NCBI RefSeq assembly: GCF_004331485.1
Contig: NZ_SJKD01000008.1
Location: 248,001-312,000 of the forward strand
Length of the DNA: 64,000 nucleotides
Reading direction: 5' to 3'
Origin: Kribbella capetownensis
GTDB lineage: Bacteria; Actinomycetota; Actinomycetes; Propionibacteriales; Kribbellaceae
Positions 34,307-43,658 of this stretch are shown piece after piece. The stretch's first letter is position 1. Each line of letters opens with the position of its first letter. The position numbers and the translations under genes are program-made. The notes beneath the pieces were generated by a model. It saw only the letters and a program-made list of their open reading frames with translations. It was not told the origin of the DNA and searched no databases.

Positions 34307-34840
34307 GTGGAGACGAAGACGGTTGCCCTGCGGCCGGAGCACCTGGTGGATGAAGTGTCCCGGCTGCTGACCATCGTCGCGCTGCCCGGCGACGATGCAC
34401 TCGCCGTTGAGGAGCTGGTGGCGAAGCTGCCCGGCATCCTGTCCGAACTGGACGCGTCTGGTCTGCCGATCACGCTCGTACACGGCGACTTCCATCCGGG
34501 CAACTGGCGTTCGGACGGCACCAACCGGGCGATCGTCGACTGGGCGGACAGCTTCGTCGGCCATCCGGCCACCGACATCCAGCGGCTCCGCGGATGGATG
34601 CCGCAGGCAAAGGGTGATCACGCGGTCGAGGTCTGGTCGGCGGCCTGGAAGCGCCGGATCCTGGACAGCGAACCGTTCCGGGCACTGCAGCCGATGACGG
34701 TGCTCGGACGCCTGGTCGGCGCGGTCATGTACCAGCGATTCCTCGAGAACATCGAGCCGGACGAACGCATCTATCACGCGGACGACGCGCAGACCGAACT
34801 CCAGGCAGCGGTCGAGGCTATGCGGGCTTGCGGGTGGTGA
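34307..34840 (+). CDS. APH-like phosphotransferase lacking its N-lobe
   Basis: A 177-residue protein (from GTG 34307) with the catalytic Brenner motif HGDFHPGN at 59-66 and the IVDWADSFVGHPATDI metal-binding segment near 75-90. The family normally has 280-320 residues, so the nucleotide-binding N-lobe is missing. It begins 4 nt after tyrS, suggesting cotranscription. It is either a truncated remnant or a reduced protein with a non-kinase role. Its 3' end overlaps the methyltransferase gene by 23 bp. Confidence 0.6.
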   Translation: METKTVALRPEHLVDEVSRLLTIVALPGDDALAVEELVAKLPGILSELDASGLPITLVHGDFHPGNWRSDGTNRAIVDWADSFVGHPATDIQRLRGWMPQAKGDHAVEVWSAAWKRRILDSEPFRALQPMTVLGRLVGAVMYQRFLENIEPDERIYHADDAQTELQAAVEAMRACGW

Positions 34841-35462
34841 CCAGCCAGGCAGCCGACCGGTAGTCGACGCCCGGACCGACCTGGATGAGTTCCTGCAGGG
34901 ACTCGCATTCGGGCGTGTGGAAGCCCGCGCTGGTGAGGATGTGCGCTACCCGCGCCGGGTCGGCGAACGCGAACGCACCGGGTACGTCGAGCGACGGCGT
35001 GGCGCCGGTGGTGAGTTCGGCGTACCACGGGTTCCGGCTGGGTGCTTGCCAGACCAGGAGCGCGACGCGCCCACCCGGACGCAGCGCCCGCGCGAGATTG
35101 GTGAAGGCCGCGATCGGGTCGGTGAAGTCCGTGCAGCCGGTGCGGCTGAGGAGGACATCAAAGGTTTCGGTCTCGAAGGCGTGCACCTGGGCGTCGGCCG
35201 GCACGAAGGTCGCGGTGACAGCGCCGGTCTCCTCCGCACGACGAGTCGCCTCCGCCAGCGTCTGTTCCGAGAGGTCCACCCCAACGGCCGCGCCGGAGCC
35301 CGCGAGCCAGGCGGCGGCGCGCGTCGTACCGCCGGTTCCGCAACCGATGTCGAGGACGTGATCACCGTCCCGAATGGCGGCCGCCCGCAGCAGCCAGTCG
35401 TCGTACCGATACAGGCTGTTCTCGGTCAGCCCGGTGCTGCATGCGAGGTCGGTGCCGCTCAT
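34818..35462 (-). CDS. Class I SAM-dependent methyltransferase
   Basis: A 214-residue methyltransferase. Motif I is HVLDIGCGTGGTTRAAAWLAGSG, followed by AVGVDLSEQTLAEATRRAEE (motif II Asp), and LARALRPGGRVALLVW. The ATG at 35462 has AAAGGGG upstream; the frame remains open to 35702. The substrate is unknown. Divergent from the NmrA-like gene. Confidence 0.87.
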   Translation of the reverse strand: MSGTDLACSTGLTENSLYRYDDWLLRAAAIRDGDHVLDIGCGTGGTTRAAAWLAGSGAAVGVDLSEQTLAEATRRAEETGAVTATFVPADAQVHAFETETFDVLLSRTGCTDFTDPIAAFTNLARALRPGGRVALLVWQAPSRNPWYAELTTGATPSLDVPGAFAFADPARVAHILTSAGFHTPECESLQELIQVGPGVDYRSAAWLVTTRKPA

Positions 35463-35553
35463 CCTGGTCCCCTTTCCTTGCCCTGCAGTACGGATCAGGG
35501 GGTGATCCGGTTCATGTGACAGGCTGGCGCCTCGAGCCGAAGGGGTGGTGTGC

Positions 35554-36375
35554 ATGACAGTCCTGGTGACCGGCGCGAGCGGCAACGCGGGTGGTGCGGT
35601 GGTGCAGTCGCTGGCAAGTGCGGGGATCGCGGGCCGGGCGCTGATCCGGTCCGACACACCCCTGCCGGGCGGGATCGAGCCCGTGTACGGCGATCTGAAC
35701 AAGCCGGACTCGTTCGCACTCGACGGGGTGACGGGGATTTTCCTGCTCAGCGGTTACGACCGGGCCGAGGAACTGCTCGCGAACGCGGTCCGGGCGGGAG
35801 TGCGGAAGGTCGTGCTGCTGTCGAGCAGTTCGCTGGCCGCGAGCGATACGTCGAACGCGATCGCCGCGTATCACCAGGCGGCCGAGGAGGCGGTGAAGGC
35901 ATCCGGGCTGGAGTGGACGTTCCTGCGGCCGAACTCGTTCATGTCCAACACGCTCCGTTGGCTTGATCAAATCCGCGCGGGTGACGTGGTGCGGGTTCAG
36001 TTCCCCGATGTGCCGATCGCGACGATCCATCCGCGAGACATCGGGGATGTGGCCGTGCGTGCGTTCACTGAGGACGACCGGGCCGGCGCCATCCTGCGCC
36101 TCACGGGTCCGATCGCGCTCACGCCTCCGCAGCAGGTGGAGATCTTGGCGGAGGCAATCGGCCGGGGGTTGACGGCGTACCCGATGAGCCGGGCGGAGAC
36201 GCACGAGGACCTGCAGGCCTCGATGCCGGCGCCGTACGCCGAGGCGATCGAAGGGTTCTTCGGGGACGGGACGGTCGACGAGACGACGGTCAACGACACG
36301 GTCCAGACGGTGACTGGGCGGGCGCCGCGCACGTTGCAGGACTGGGTCGGTGAGAACGCAGGGCTGTTCGCGTAG
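35554..36375 (+). CDS. NmrA-like NAD(P)-binding protein
   Basis: A 273-residue short-chain-dehydrogenase-like protein with TVLVTGASGNAGGAVVQSL at the N-terminus (TGxxGxxG dinucleotide motif) and LRPNSFMSNTL in the middle. The catalytic Tyr-x3-Lys is not apparent, as in NmrA/HSCARG-type redox sensors or reductases. Start ATG 35554 with AAGGGG upstream (the frame begins at 35545). Convergent with the isochorismatase-type gene; intergenic gap 69 bp. Confidence 0.85.
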   Translation: MTVLVTGASGNAGGAVVQSLASAGIAGRALIRSDTPLPGGIEPVYGDLNKPDSFALDGVTGIFLLSGYDRAEELLANAVRAGVRKVVLLSSSSLAASDTSNAIAAYHQAAEEAVKASGLEWTFLRPNSFMSNTLRWLDQIRAGDVVRVQFPDVPIATIHPRDIGDVAVRAFTEDDRAGAILRLTGPIALTPPQQVEILAEAIGRGLTAYPMSRAETHEDLQASMPAPYAEAIEGFFGDGTVDETTVNDTVQTVTGRAPRTLQDWVGENAGLFA

Positions 36376-36444
36376 GTGCACCGTCGCGCCGCGATGTACG
36401 GCGCCCTGCCAGGAGCCGCCGAGCAGAGGTCGTAACGCAGGGTC

Positions 36445-36978
36445 CTAGGCCGGGCTGAGGGCTGCGACGTACTCGGTCCCGGTGCAGACCGTGCCCAGGC
36501 GCGGGAACACGTAGGACACCGCGAACTCGTGCGCCTGCTGGTCGAGGCCGGTCATCGCGTCGGTGAGATAGACGGTGTTGTAGCCGAGATCGTCCGCGGC
36601 CCGGCCGGTGGACTCGACGCCGAAGTTCGTCGCGATCCCGGCCAGCACCACAGTGTCGATCCCGCGCGCCTGCAGTTCGTTGTCCAGGCTCGTCCGGCCG
36701 AAGGCTCCGATCGTCCGCTTCACGATCTCCAGATCGCCGGGCTGCGGGGCGAGTTCTGGTGCGAGCTCACTCCCTTCCGGCTGTGCATCCAGTCCCGGCC
36801 GCTCGACCCGCACGTTGACGACCAGCCCGCCGACCGACCGCGTCGCCTTCGCCAGCGCCACGCATCGCTCGAGCACCATCGGTCCGGCCAGCGGTGCCGT
36901 GTCGAGCGCGATGATCCGCGGCATCAGGTCGATGAGGACGAGGGCAGTACTGCGGGGATCCAGACTGAGCGTGGTCAC
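36445..36978 (-). CDS. Isochorismatase-fold hydrolase without catalytic cysteine
   Basis: A 177-residue protein with the isochorismatase/cysteine-hydrolase fold. Asp17 (ALVLIDLMP) and Lys87 (IVKRTIGAF) are kept, but the position normally occupied by the catalytic Cys is Gly120 in GIATNFGVESTGR. Such Gly variants occur in isochorismatase-like enzymes, so it may not be a cysteine hydrolase. It starts at GTG 36978, overlapping the GH43-like gene stop by 4 nt, as last gene of a three-gene operon. How it fits glycan use is unclear. Confidence 0.82.
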   Translation of the reverse strand: MTTLSLDPRSTALVLIDLMPRIIALDTAPLAGPMVLERCVALAKATRSVGGLVVNVRVERPGLDAQPEGSELAPELAPQPGDLEIVKRTIGAFGRTSLDNELQARGIDTVVLAGIATNFGVESTGRAADDLGYNTVYLTDAMTGLDQQAHEFAVSYVFPRLGTVCTGTEYVAALSPA

Positions 36979-38621
36979 ATACCGACACTAGCGGCCAGGG
37001 AATCCGCGAAGGCCACGTCCCGCTCGGTGCCGGAGAAGCCGAGTCGCCAGCGACCGCCGTCGTACTTGCCTGGTGGGAGCGCGCGTCCACCCGGTTGCCA
37101 AAGTGGCTGCCAGGCGACTGCGCCGTTCGACGGGTCGTACCAGTGGTTGTCCTCGGACCAGGCCGAGCCCGGCCGGTACGCCGTCACCACGCTGAGGCCG
37201 GGGCCTGTCGCCATCGACCATTGGGGCAGGCCCGCGACGTCGCCGTCGCGTCCGAAGCCGCCGGGGTCACCTTGGTCGGGCAGCGCGGAGTCGACGTTCA
37301 GCGCGACCTCCCAGACGGGTGCGTTCATTGGTGCCTTCACCGTCCAGGCGAGGCGCGTGTCGAACGTGGTCGGGCCGAAGTCGAACGTCCAGTCCGCGGC
37401 GACGGGCTCATCGCCGAAGGAGATGCCGCGGAGGGTCAACGACGAGCGGCGCGCATCTATGTGGGCGGCTGGGCCGCTGAGGTCGGTGGCGCCGAAGTTC
37501 CCGACCGCGAGGTACGGCGCTGTTGAGCGTCCGGTCGAGTCGAGCGCAGGGCGGTAGTTTCGGTGACCGGCTGGGTCGACGTCCAGACTGGTGAGTGCTG
37601 CTCGGGGACTGGTCTCGATGGTCGCTCGGTAGTGGTTGGTGGTCACCACGCGGCCCTTCGTCACCTGCAGTTTGGCGAAGTCGAGCGGTGCGATGAACAG
37701 GCCGCCCTTCCCCCAGCCGGCTCCGGTGACGTACCAGTCCTGGCCGTCCTGCACGACCTCAGCCGCGTGTGCGGGGATCGTCCCGGCGAGCTGATCGATG
37801 CTGAAGTGCAGCGGATCCTTGCTCTGGTAGACCTTTGTCGACTCGTAGCCACCGTCGCAGCAGACGAACAGGTACCAATCCGTTCCGCGTTGCACGACGA
37901 ACGGCGACTCGGTCGGGCCACCGAACGTCCCGGTCGACGGATGCAGGAACGCTGTCTGGCGGTCGCTCCAGTGCTTGAGGTCGGTACTGGTGCGGTAGGC
38001 AACGATGTGGTTCCCGCCGGCCGGCGTCGAGTTGGCGGTGTAGTACATCACCCACTGGTCGCCGACCTTGCGGACCATCGGGTCACGCCCGTCGAAGCCG
38101 TCGGTGAACAGCGGGTTGGCCGCATCGCGGGTCCAGTGCACGAGATCGGTCGACGTCGCCAGATGCATCCGGTACGCCGTGTGGTCCGGCGTACCGGCGG
38201 CGTAGAACATGTAGTAGGTGCCGGCGTCGTACATGACGTACGGCGCCCAGATGTGGCTCTCGCCTGCGGCCGGGTCGGCGATCAGTGCCGGCGGTTGCTT
38301 CGTCCACGGGCCGTTCGGCGTCGGTGCTGTCGCGTGGCCGAAGCTCTTCTCGTCGAGCGGGTTGGCCGGCTCTGCGTGTGTGATCGCGTAGACGTGCCAG
38401 GTGCCGGTCGAGCGGTCCTGCACCAGGGTGTGGTCGTTGTAGTACCACGGCTCTGTCTCGCCGACGCTCGGGTCGTAGACCTTGGCGAATTGGCCGGCCG
38501 CTACGACCTTGTCGACCTTCACGTACGGCGTGATTCGTACACGCTCGGGTGACGCGGCGGCCTGCAGCGGTACGGCGAGGACAGTCGCGCCGATCAGCGC
38601 GGCGAGGACTTTGCGGATCAT
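36975..38621 (-). CDS. Secreted GH43/GH32-like beta-propeller glycosidase
   Basis: A 548-residue protein with a signal peptide (MIRKVLAALIGATVLAVPLQAAASP). The body looks like a five-bladed beta-propeller of the GH43/GH32 superfamily: YYNDHTLVQD, FDGRDPMVRKVGDQWVMYYTAN and FGGPTESPFVV give the three acidic-residue regions expected. A second C-terminal domain (from about 320) is beta-rich. Substrate specificity cannot be fixed; arabinan or fructan would fit the neighbour. It overlaps the GH172 gene stop by 4 nt. Confidence 0.82.
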   Translation of the reverse strand: MIRKVLAALIGATVLAVPLQAAASPERVRITPYVKVDKVVAAGQFAKVYDPSVGETEPWYYNDHTLVQDRSTGTWHVYAITHAEPANPLDEKSFGHATAPTPNGPWTKQPPALIADPAAGESHIWAPYVMYDAGTYYMFYAAGTPDHTAYRMHLATSTDLVHWTRDAANPLFTDGFDGRDPMVRKVGDQWVMYYTANSTPAGGNHIVAYRTSTDLKHWSDRQTAFLHPSTGTFGGPTESPFVVQRGTDWYLFVCCDGGYESTKVYQSKDPLHFSIDQLAGTIPAHAAEVVQDGQDWYVTGAGWGKGGLFIAPLDFAKLQVTKGRVVTTNHYRATIETSPRAALTSLDVDPAGHRNYRPALDSTGRSTAPYLAVGNFGATDLSGPAAHIDARRSSLTLRGISFGDEPVAADWTFDFGPTTFDTRLAWTVKAPMNAPVWEVALNVDSALPDQGDPGGFGRDGDVAGLPQWSMATGPGLSVVTAYRPGSAWSEDNHWYDPSNGAVAWQPLWQPGGRALPPGKYDGGRWRLGFSGTERDVAFADSLAASVGM

Positions 38622-41600
38622 GAGTTGAGCTCCAGGTCGAGCAGGTCGACTCCGACGAGGAACCCGGTGGCGGCCGGGTTCTTGCCGGTCAAAGTGATGA
38701 CGAGTTGGTGGTTACCGGCAGTAAGTTGCGCGCTGCCCAGGTCGAGCTGCTGCGTGCTGACTCCGGCGGCGGAGTAGCCGTCGAAGCTGACGGCCGCTGC
38801 TGCGTCGACCTGTACGTCGGCGATGCCGTAGTCGCCCGCCTTGGTCAGCACTGTCGAGAGCTTGTAGGAGCCGGTCGTCGGGACCGTGAAGCCCAGCACG
38901 ACCTTGTCACCGGCCTTGGTGGCGTGGATCCAGGCCTGTGATCCGCCCGACCAGCTCACGCCGCAGCAGTTGCCCTGCGGGTCGACCGGCACTGTCGACG
39001 AGACCGGCGGCAGCATCGACTCGGCCTCGAGTCGCATCGTGTTGCCTGTGGATCCTTGCGCGGCGGCGGACTTGCCGCTCACGTGACCCGCGAGGTCGAC
39101 CGCCGCGACCCGGTAGGACCAGGTCTCGTTCAGCCCGAGGTTGCGGTGCACGAACCCGGGCAGCGGGCTGGTGCCGATCAGCTTCTCGGCAGCTCCCGCC
39201 TTCGCGCCGTAGATGTTGTAGTGCGCGATCCCACTGTCGTCACTCGTGTCCGACCAGGTCAGGCTGATCGCGTTGTCGGCCCGGCCGGTGGCGGCGAGTC
39301 CTGTCGCCTGCGCCGGGCCGCGCTTGTCGTCGTACGGGAGGACCAGCGATTGGACGACGTACGACGATGCGGTCCAGCTCGGGCCGGCGGGCTTCAGTTC
39401 GATGTCGAGCTTGGTCCGGCCGAAGGTGAGTGCCGTGGGCAGCTGGAAGTTGTCGTCCAGCCAGCGTTGGTGGTCGTTGCCGAGCGGCTGCAACCAGGTG
39501 CCGGCGACCTTGCCGTTGACGAACACCTGGGCCGACTGACCCGCGACGTTCTGATCGCTGGTCCGGCGCAGCGTCACGCCGCGGTTGACCGGGTCGGTCT
39601 TGACGCTGAAGCGGATCGGCTGGGTGGTGGCGCGGACCTGGTCGGTCAGGGTTGTGTCGTCGTGATCGCCTTCGTACACCGAGCTCACGTCGTACGTCTG
39701 CGCGCCGGTGTCGGCGTACCCGTGCTGCTGGAGGCTGGACGCGGAGCCGGTGTCGATGCGGTCGGTCTCGCGAGCGCCGAACTTGGCTGCCTTGTAGAGG
39801 AACGCAGTCGATCCGTAGATCGCAGGGTGGTCGTCCTGCTGGCCGTGCTCGATGCCGAAGTCGAGTTGGTTCTGGAAGGCGACGGAGTCGGTGATGTGCA
39901 GTCGCCAAGCGCCGTCGCACTCGTTGGTGCAGAAGCCGACCCGGACCTCGTGGGCGGAGTTGCCGTGGAACGGGGTCGAGTAGGTGCCGGCGTTGAAGTA
40001 CCAGCCGGACTCGTAGTAGTCCTCGGTTCCGGTGCCGTGGAGCGCCGGCGTCCGCTCGCCGTCGACGTACACCCGCTCGTCGCCCTCGAGGTAGCCGCGA
40101 GTGTTGCCGTCGGCAAGTAGTCCCTCCATGGTCTGGGAGACGCCGACGAACTTGCCGCGGCCGGTGACGTCGGCGAAGTTCCAGTCGCTGCCCTGGGTGG
40201 TCTCGCCGCGCTGCGAGATCGCGGTGAAATAGCCGGTCTTGCCGGTCACCAGGTCGACCGCCTTGCGCGCGTCCTTACTCGAAGTAACTTCGGCCTGACC
40301 GTTCAGCGGGTACGCCGAGGTGTTGACCAGGCTGACCGTGGCGCGGGCGGCGTAGGGCATCGGCCACCAGGACGAGTACCAGCCGTCGGGGTCCATGCCG
40401 AAGAACAGCGAGCGGACCGGGTTCTCGCCGAGGCCTGAGCCGAAGAACTCGCCGATCGGGGCGTCGACCCGCTTCTCGCCGTCGATCGTCACCTGGACGC
40501 GGACGCCGGCCAGCAGCGAGTCCGATGGCTTCACCCGGGCCGCGTCCTCCTCGGTGGCGGCGTACGCCATCGCGTGCGAACCGCTCCAGTTCTGCTGGGT
40601 GATCTCGTAGCCGTGCGCCTTCTCGTCCGCGACGTGGTCCGGACCGACGTCGAGGGTGTCGGTGCGCTTCGCCGTACCGCCGACGGTCGAGTCGGCCCAG
40701 TAGGTGAACTCGTTGAAGTCGAGGTCGGACGAGATGAACTGGTTGGTGATGGTGATCTCGGACTTACCGGCAGTAAGTTCGGCCGGCAGGTCGACGGTTT
40801 GATCCTTCCACTGCGCACCCTCGGCCTTCAGCGGCGCCCATTCGGCCGCCTCGACGCCGTCGACGAGCACCTTCGCGCGCTGGTTGCCGATCCGCAGATC
40901 CATCCGGCGGATCAGCTTCACACCGCTGTTCGCGGGATCGATCTTCATCGTGAACTTGCTGCCGCCGACGAACGCACGACCGTCGTCCGCGAACGACTGC
41001 AGATCCAGTCCCTCGATCTCGGGCAGTTTGAGCCGGAGCGCGCTGACCTCACCCGGGCCGCGGTTGTCGGCCAGCGTGATTCGCTTGCCGGGGGCAAGCT
41101 TCACCGGGGTTGCGGAGGTCTTGCTGTTCGGCTGGACCGGCTTGGGGTCCTTGGTGCCGGCCGCCTTCAGCAGGGCGACGACATCCTCGGCCTTGTCTTT
41201 CGGGTCGAACGTGCTGATGCCGTTCGCGTCAGGGAACTGGCGGTAGTCGACGTGGTAGAAGAACGGGTTGGTCTGGGTGGTGATCCGCATCGAGGAGCGG
41301 TACGGCATCGGCACCCGGATGTAGACGCCGCCGCTGGTCTCGACCCCGTTCGCCACCAGCGGGAACGTGAACGGCGCGCCCAGCTTGCCGTCGACCACGT
41401 CCTGCAGCGATGCGTGCAGGACCTGCTTGCCGTCGAGCTCGACAGTGATCGTGCCGGTCTTGCTGACGTTGCCCTCGTCGCGGGTGAACCAGATCGACGC
41501 GACCTCACCAGGGCCGCTGTCCTCCGCGATCACGCAGCCGTCCGAGGTGGTGCGCAGACAGGAGTACTTGCCGTCGAAGCCATCGTTGTTGGTGCCGTCC

Positions 41601-41794
41601 CGGCCGAAGCTGGAGAACTGTTTGGTCCGGACACCGGTCTGCAGCTCGGGCAGCCGGTCCAGGTTGCGGTACACCTGCCAGCCGACCGGTCCGTTGTCGT
41701 TCCCGGCGTACGTCGTACCTGATGCCGTCGAGGCGTTCACGGCGGAGAGAGCGAGCAAGGCGCTGACAGCGAGCGCGGCAACACGACGGAACAT
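38618..41794 (-). CDS. Secreted GH172 (DUF2961) protein with C-terminal CBM-like domains
   Basis: A 1058-residue protein with a signal peptide (about residues 1-26). Residues 30-480 and 480-700 cover the DUF2961/GH172 domain; HGTGTEDYYESGWYFNAGTYSTPFHG is the family signature. It is followed by a fibronectin-like segment (ISLTWSDTSDDSGIAHYNIYG near 820-910) and a carbohydrate-binding-like end (RLEAESMLPP to the C-terminus). GH172 enzymes act on alpha-D-fructofuranosides or D-arabinofuranosides. First gene of the operon; a LacI-type palindrome precedes it. Confidence 0.88.
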   Translation of the reverse strand: MFRRVAALAVSALLALSAVNASTASGTTYAGNDNGPVGWQVYRNLDRLPELQTGVRTKQFSSFGRDGTNNDGFDGKYSCLRTTSDGCVIAEDSGPGEVASIWFTRDEGNVSKTGTITVELDGKQVLHASLQDVVDGKLGAPFTFPLVANGVETSGGVYIRVPMPYRSSMRITTQTNPFFYHVDYRQFPDANGISTFDPKDKAEDVVALLKAAGTKDPKPVQPNSKTSATPVKLAPGKRITLADNRGPGEVSALRLKLPEIEGLDLQSFADDGRAFVGGSKFTMKIDPANSGVKLIRRMDLRIGNQRAKVLVDGVEAAEWAPLKAEGAQWKDQTVDLPAELTAGKSEITITNQFISSDLDFNEFTYWADSTVGGTAKRTDTLDVGPDHVADEKAHGYEITQQNWSGSHAMAYAATEEDAARVKPSDSLLAGVRVQVTIDGEKRVDAPIGEFFGSGLGENPVRSLFFGMDPDGWYSSWWPMPYAARATVSLVNTSAYPLNGQAEVTSSKDARKAVDLVTGKTGYFTAISQRGETTQGSDWNFADVTGRGKFVGVSQTMEGLLADGNTRGYLEGDERVYVDGERTPALHGTGTEDYYESGWYFNAGTYSTPFHGNSAHEVRVGFCTNECDGAWRLHITDSVAFQNQLDFGIEHGQQDDHPAIYGSTAFLYKAAKFGARETDRIDTGSASSLQQHGYADTGAQTYDVSSVYEGDHDDTTLTDQVRATTQPIRFSVKTDPVNRGVTLRRTSDQNVAGQSAQVFVNGKVAGTWLQPLGNDHQRWLDDNFQLPTALTFGRTKLDIELKPAGPSWTASSYVVQSLVLPYDDKRGPAQATGLAATGRADNAISLTWSDTSDDSGIAHYNIYGAKAGAAEKLIGTSPLPGFVHRNLGLNETWSYRVAAVDLAGHVSGKSAAAQGSTGNTMRLEAESMLPPVSSTVPVDPQGNCCGVSWSGGSQAWIHATKAGDKVVLGFTVPTTGSYKLSTVLTKAGDYGIADVQVDAAAAVSFDGYSAAGVSTQQLDLGSAQLTAGNHQLVITLTGKNPAATGFLVGVDLLDLELNS

Positions 41795-41818
41795 GGGCGG
41801 CCTTCCGGCGAGGTGTCG

Positions 41819-41850
41819 GAAATCGATTTCTCAGATGTCTACCATCGATG
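41819..41850 (-). promoter_or_regulatory. LacI-type operator upstream of the glycan operon
   Basis: Perfect 12-bp palindrome GAAATCGATTTC (41819-41830) with the central CG typical of LacI-family sites, and a shorter palindrome CATCGATG at 41843-41850, 22 bp centre to centre. It lies 25 bp before the ATG of the GH172 gene and also upstream of gnd on the other strand. No LacI-family gene is in the window. Confidence 0.55.
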
Positions 41851-41974
41851 CACAGCGGTTGAGAAGGGCTCGGCCACGTCGAATTGCCCCGTCCACCGTT
41901 CGGGCCCGCCGACGACGAGCCTTGCCGGGCGCGCCAGACTGGGTCCGCACACACCTTGACCAGCGGGAGATTCG

Positions 41975-43414
41975 ATGAGTTCTGCTCCAGCCCAGATCGC
42001 CGTCACCGGCCTCGCCGTGATGGGCCGCAACCTGGCCCGGAACCTCGCGCGCAACGGGTTCCGCGTCGCCGTCCACAACCGGTCGAAGGGCCGCACCGAC
42101 GCCCTGATCCAGGAGTTCGGTCACGAGGGCGAGTTCGTGCCCGCGGACGACCTGCCCGCGCTGGTCGCGTCGCTGGAGCGGCCGCGCAAGATCATCATCA
42201 TGGTCCAGGCCGGTCCGGCCACCGACGCGGTCATCGACGAACTCGTCCCGCTGCTGGACGAGGGCGACATCGTCGTCGACGCCGGCAACGCGCACTTCCT
42301 CGACACCCGACGCCGGCAGGACGCACTGCAGGCGTCGGGCCTGCACTTCGTCGGCAGCGGTGTGTCCGGCGGTGAAGAGGGCGCGCTGAACGGTCCGAGC
42401 ATCATGCCGGGCGGTTCGGTCGAGTCGTACGCCGCACTGGAACCGATGCTGACCAAGATCGCGGCCCAGGTCGGCGACCAGCCCTGCTGCGTGCATGTCG
42501 GCCCGGACGGCGCCGGCCACTTCGTGAAGATGCTGCACAACGGCATCGAGTACGCCGACATGCAGCTGATCGCGGAGGCGTACGACCTGCTCCGGCACGT
42601 CCTCGGACTGTCGCCGGCCGAGCTGGCCGATGTGTTCCGGGACTGGAACACCGGCGACCTCGAGTCGTTCCTGATCGAGATCACCGCCGACGTACTCAGC
42701 CAGACCGACCCGACCGCCGGCGGTGCGTTCGTGGACATCGTCCTGGACCAGGCCGAGCAGAAGGGCACCGGCCGTTGGACCGTGCAGTCCACGCTCGACC
42801 TGGGCATCCCGGTGAGCGGCATGGCGGAGGCCGTGTTCGCGCGTTCCCTGTCCGGTGACGTCGTACGACGATCCGCGGCGGCCGGCGTTCTCCCGGGGCC
42901 GGCTTCGGAGAAGGCCGACGTGGATCGGGACGCGTTCATCGACGACGTACGGCATGCGCTGTACTCGTCGAAGCTCGTGGCGTACGCGCAGGGGTTCGAC
43001 GCGATCCGGGCGGCCAGCGAGCAGTACGACTGGGACATCGACCTCGGCGCGATGGCGACGATCTGGCGCGGCGGCTGCATCATCCGCGCACGCTTCCTGG
43101 ACCGCATCAAGGAGGCGTACGACCGGAACCCCGCGCTGCCTTCGCTGCTGGTGGACGACTACTTCAAGGAAGCCGTCGCCAACGGCCAGGAAGCCTGGCG
43201 CCGTGTCGTCGCAACCGCAGCACAGGTCGGCGTACCCGCACCCGGCTTCTCCGCCGCCCTCTCCTACTACGACGGCCTCCGCGCCGAACGGTTGCCGGCA
43301 GCCCTGATCCAGGGCCTCCGAGACCTCTTCGGAGCCCACACCTACAAACGAGTAGACCAAGAAGGCACCTACCACCTGGAGTGGTCCGGCGACCGCTCAG
43401 AAACCCGGTCCTGA
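41975..43414 (+). CDS. gnd: 6-phosphogluconate dehydrogenase (decarboxylating)
   Basis: A 479-residue enzyme of the pentose phosphate pathway that converts 6-phosphogluconate to ribulose 5-phosphate. N-terminal NADP motif (AVTGLAVMGRNLARNLA), NRSKGRTD, the substrate/catalytic segment VSGGEEGALNGPSIMPGG and HFVKMLHNGIEYADMQ (catalytic Lys), and the C-terminal NKD-type region. Full family length. A GC-rich terminator follows at 43472. It is divergent from the glycan operon, which would feed pentoses into this pathway if arabinose is the product. Confidence 0.95.
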   Translation: MSSAPAQIAVTGLAVMGRNLARNLARNGFRVAVHNRSKGRTDALIQEFGHEGEFVPADDLPALVASLERPRKIIIMVQAGPATDAVIDELVPLLDEGDIVVDAGNAHFLDTRRRQDALQASGLHFVGSGVSGGEEGALNGPSIMPGGSVESYAALEPMLTKIAAQVGDQPCCVHVGPDGAGHFVKMLHNGIEYADMQLIAEAYDLLRHVLGLSPAELADVFRDWNTGDLESFLIEITADVLSQTDPTAGGAFVDIVLDQAEQKGTGRWTVQSTLDLGIPVSGMAEAVFARSLSGDVVRRSAAAGVLPGPASEKADVDRDAFIDDVRHALYSSKLVAYAQGFDAIRAASEQYDWDIDLGAMATIWRGGCIIRARFLDRIKEAYDRNPALPSLLVDDYFKEAVANGQEAWRRVVATAAQVGVPAPGFSAALSYYDGLRAERLPAALIQGLRDLFGAHTYKRVDQEGTYHLEWSGDRSETRS

Positions 43415-43443
43415 GCTCGACAGCCAGCACGCCGTCACGCCGT

Positions 43444-43501
43444 GCGCGGCGCCTGATCGCCGCGCATTCCACCCCGCCCCCGAGAGAAGCGAGGGGGCGG
43501 G
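43444..43501 (+). terminator. Two GC-rich hairpins after gnd
   Basis: GCGCGGCG/CGCCGCGC (43444-43451 with 43458-43465) and CCCGCCCCC/GGGGGCGGG (43473-43481 with 43493-43501, loop of 11 nt), then TTCT. A double terminator 30 bp after the stop. Confidence 0.7.
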
Positions 43502-43658
43502 TTCTGGCGCGGTCCGCGGGGTCTGCCGTTGCCGAAGTAGGTCGTGCCGGGCTAGATTCATGCGAAGCGCGAGATTGATCTCTAGTCTGGGGCGCAACGG
43601 CGCAAGACGCCGAAAGGGCAAGGCCCACCTACTCCAGCTCACCCCTGGGAGGGACGCC

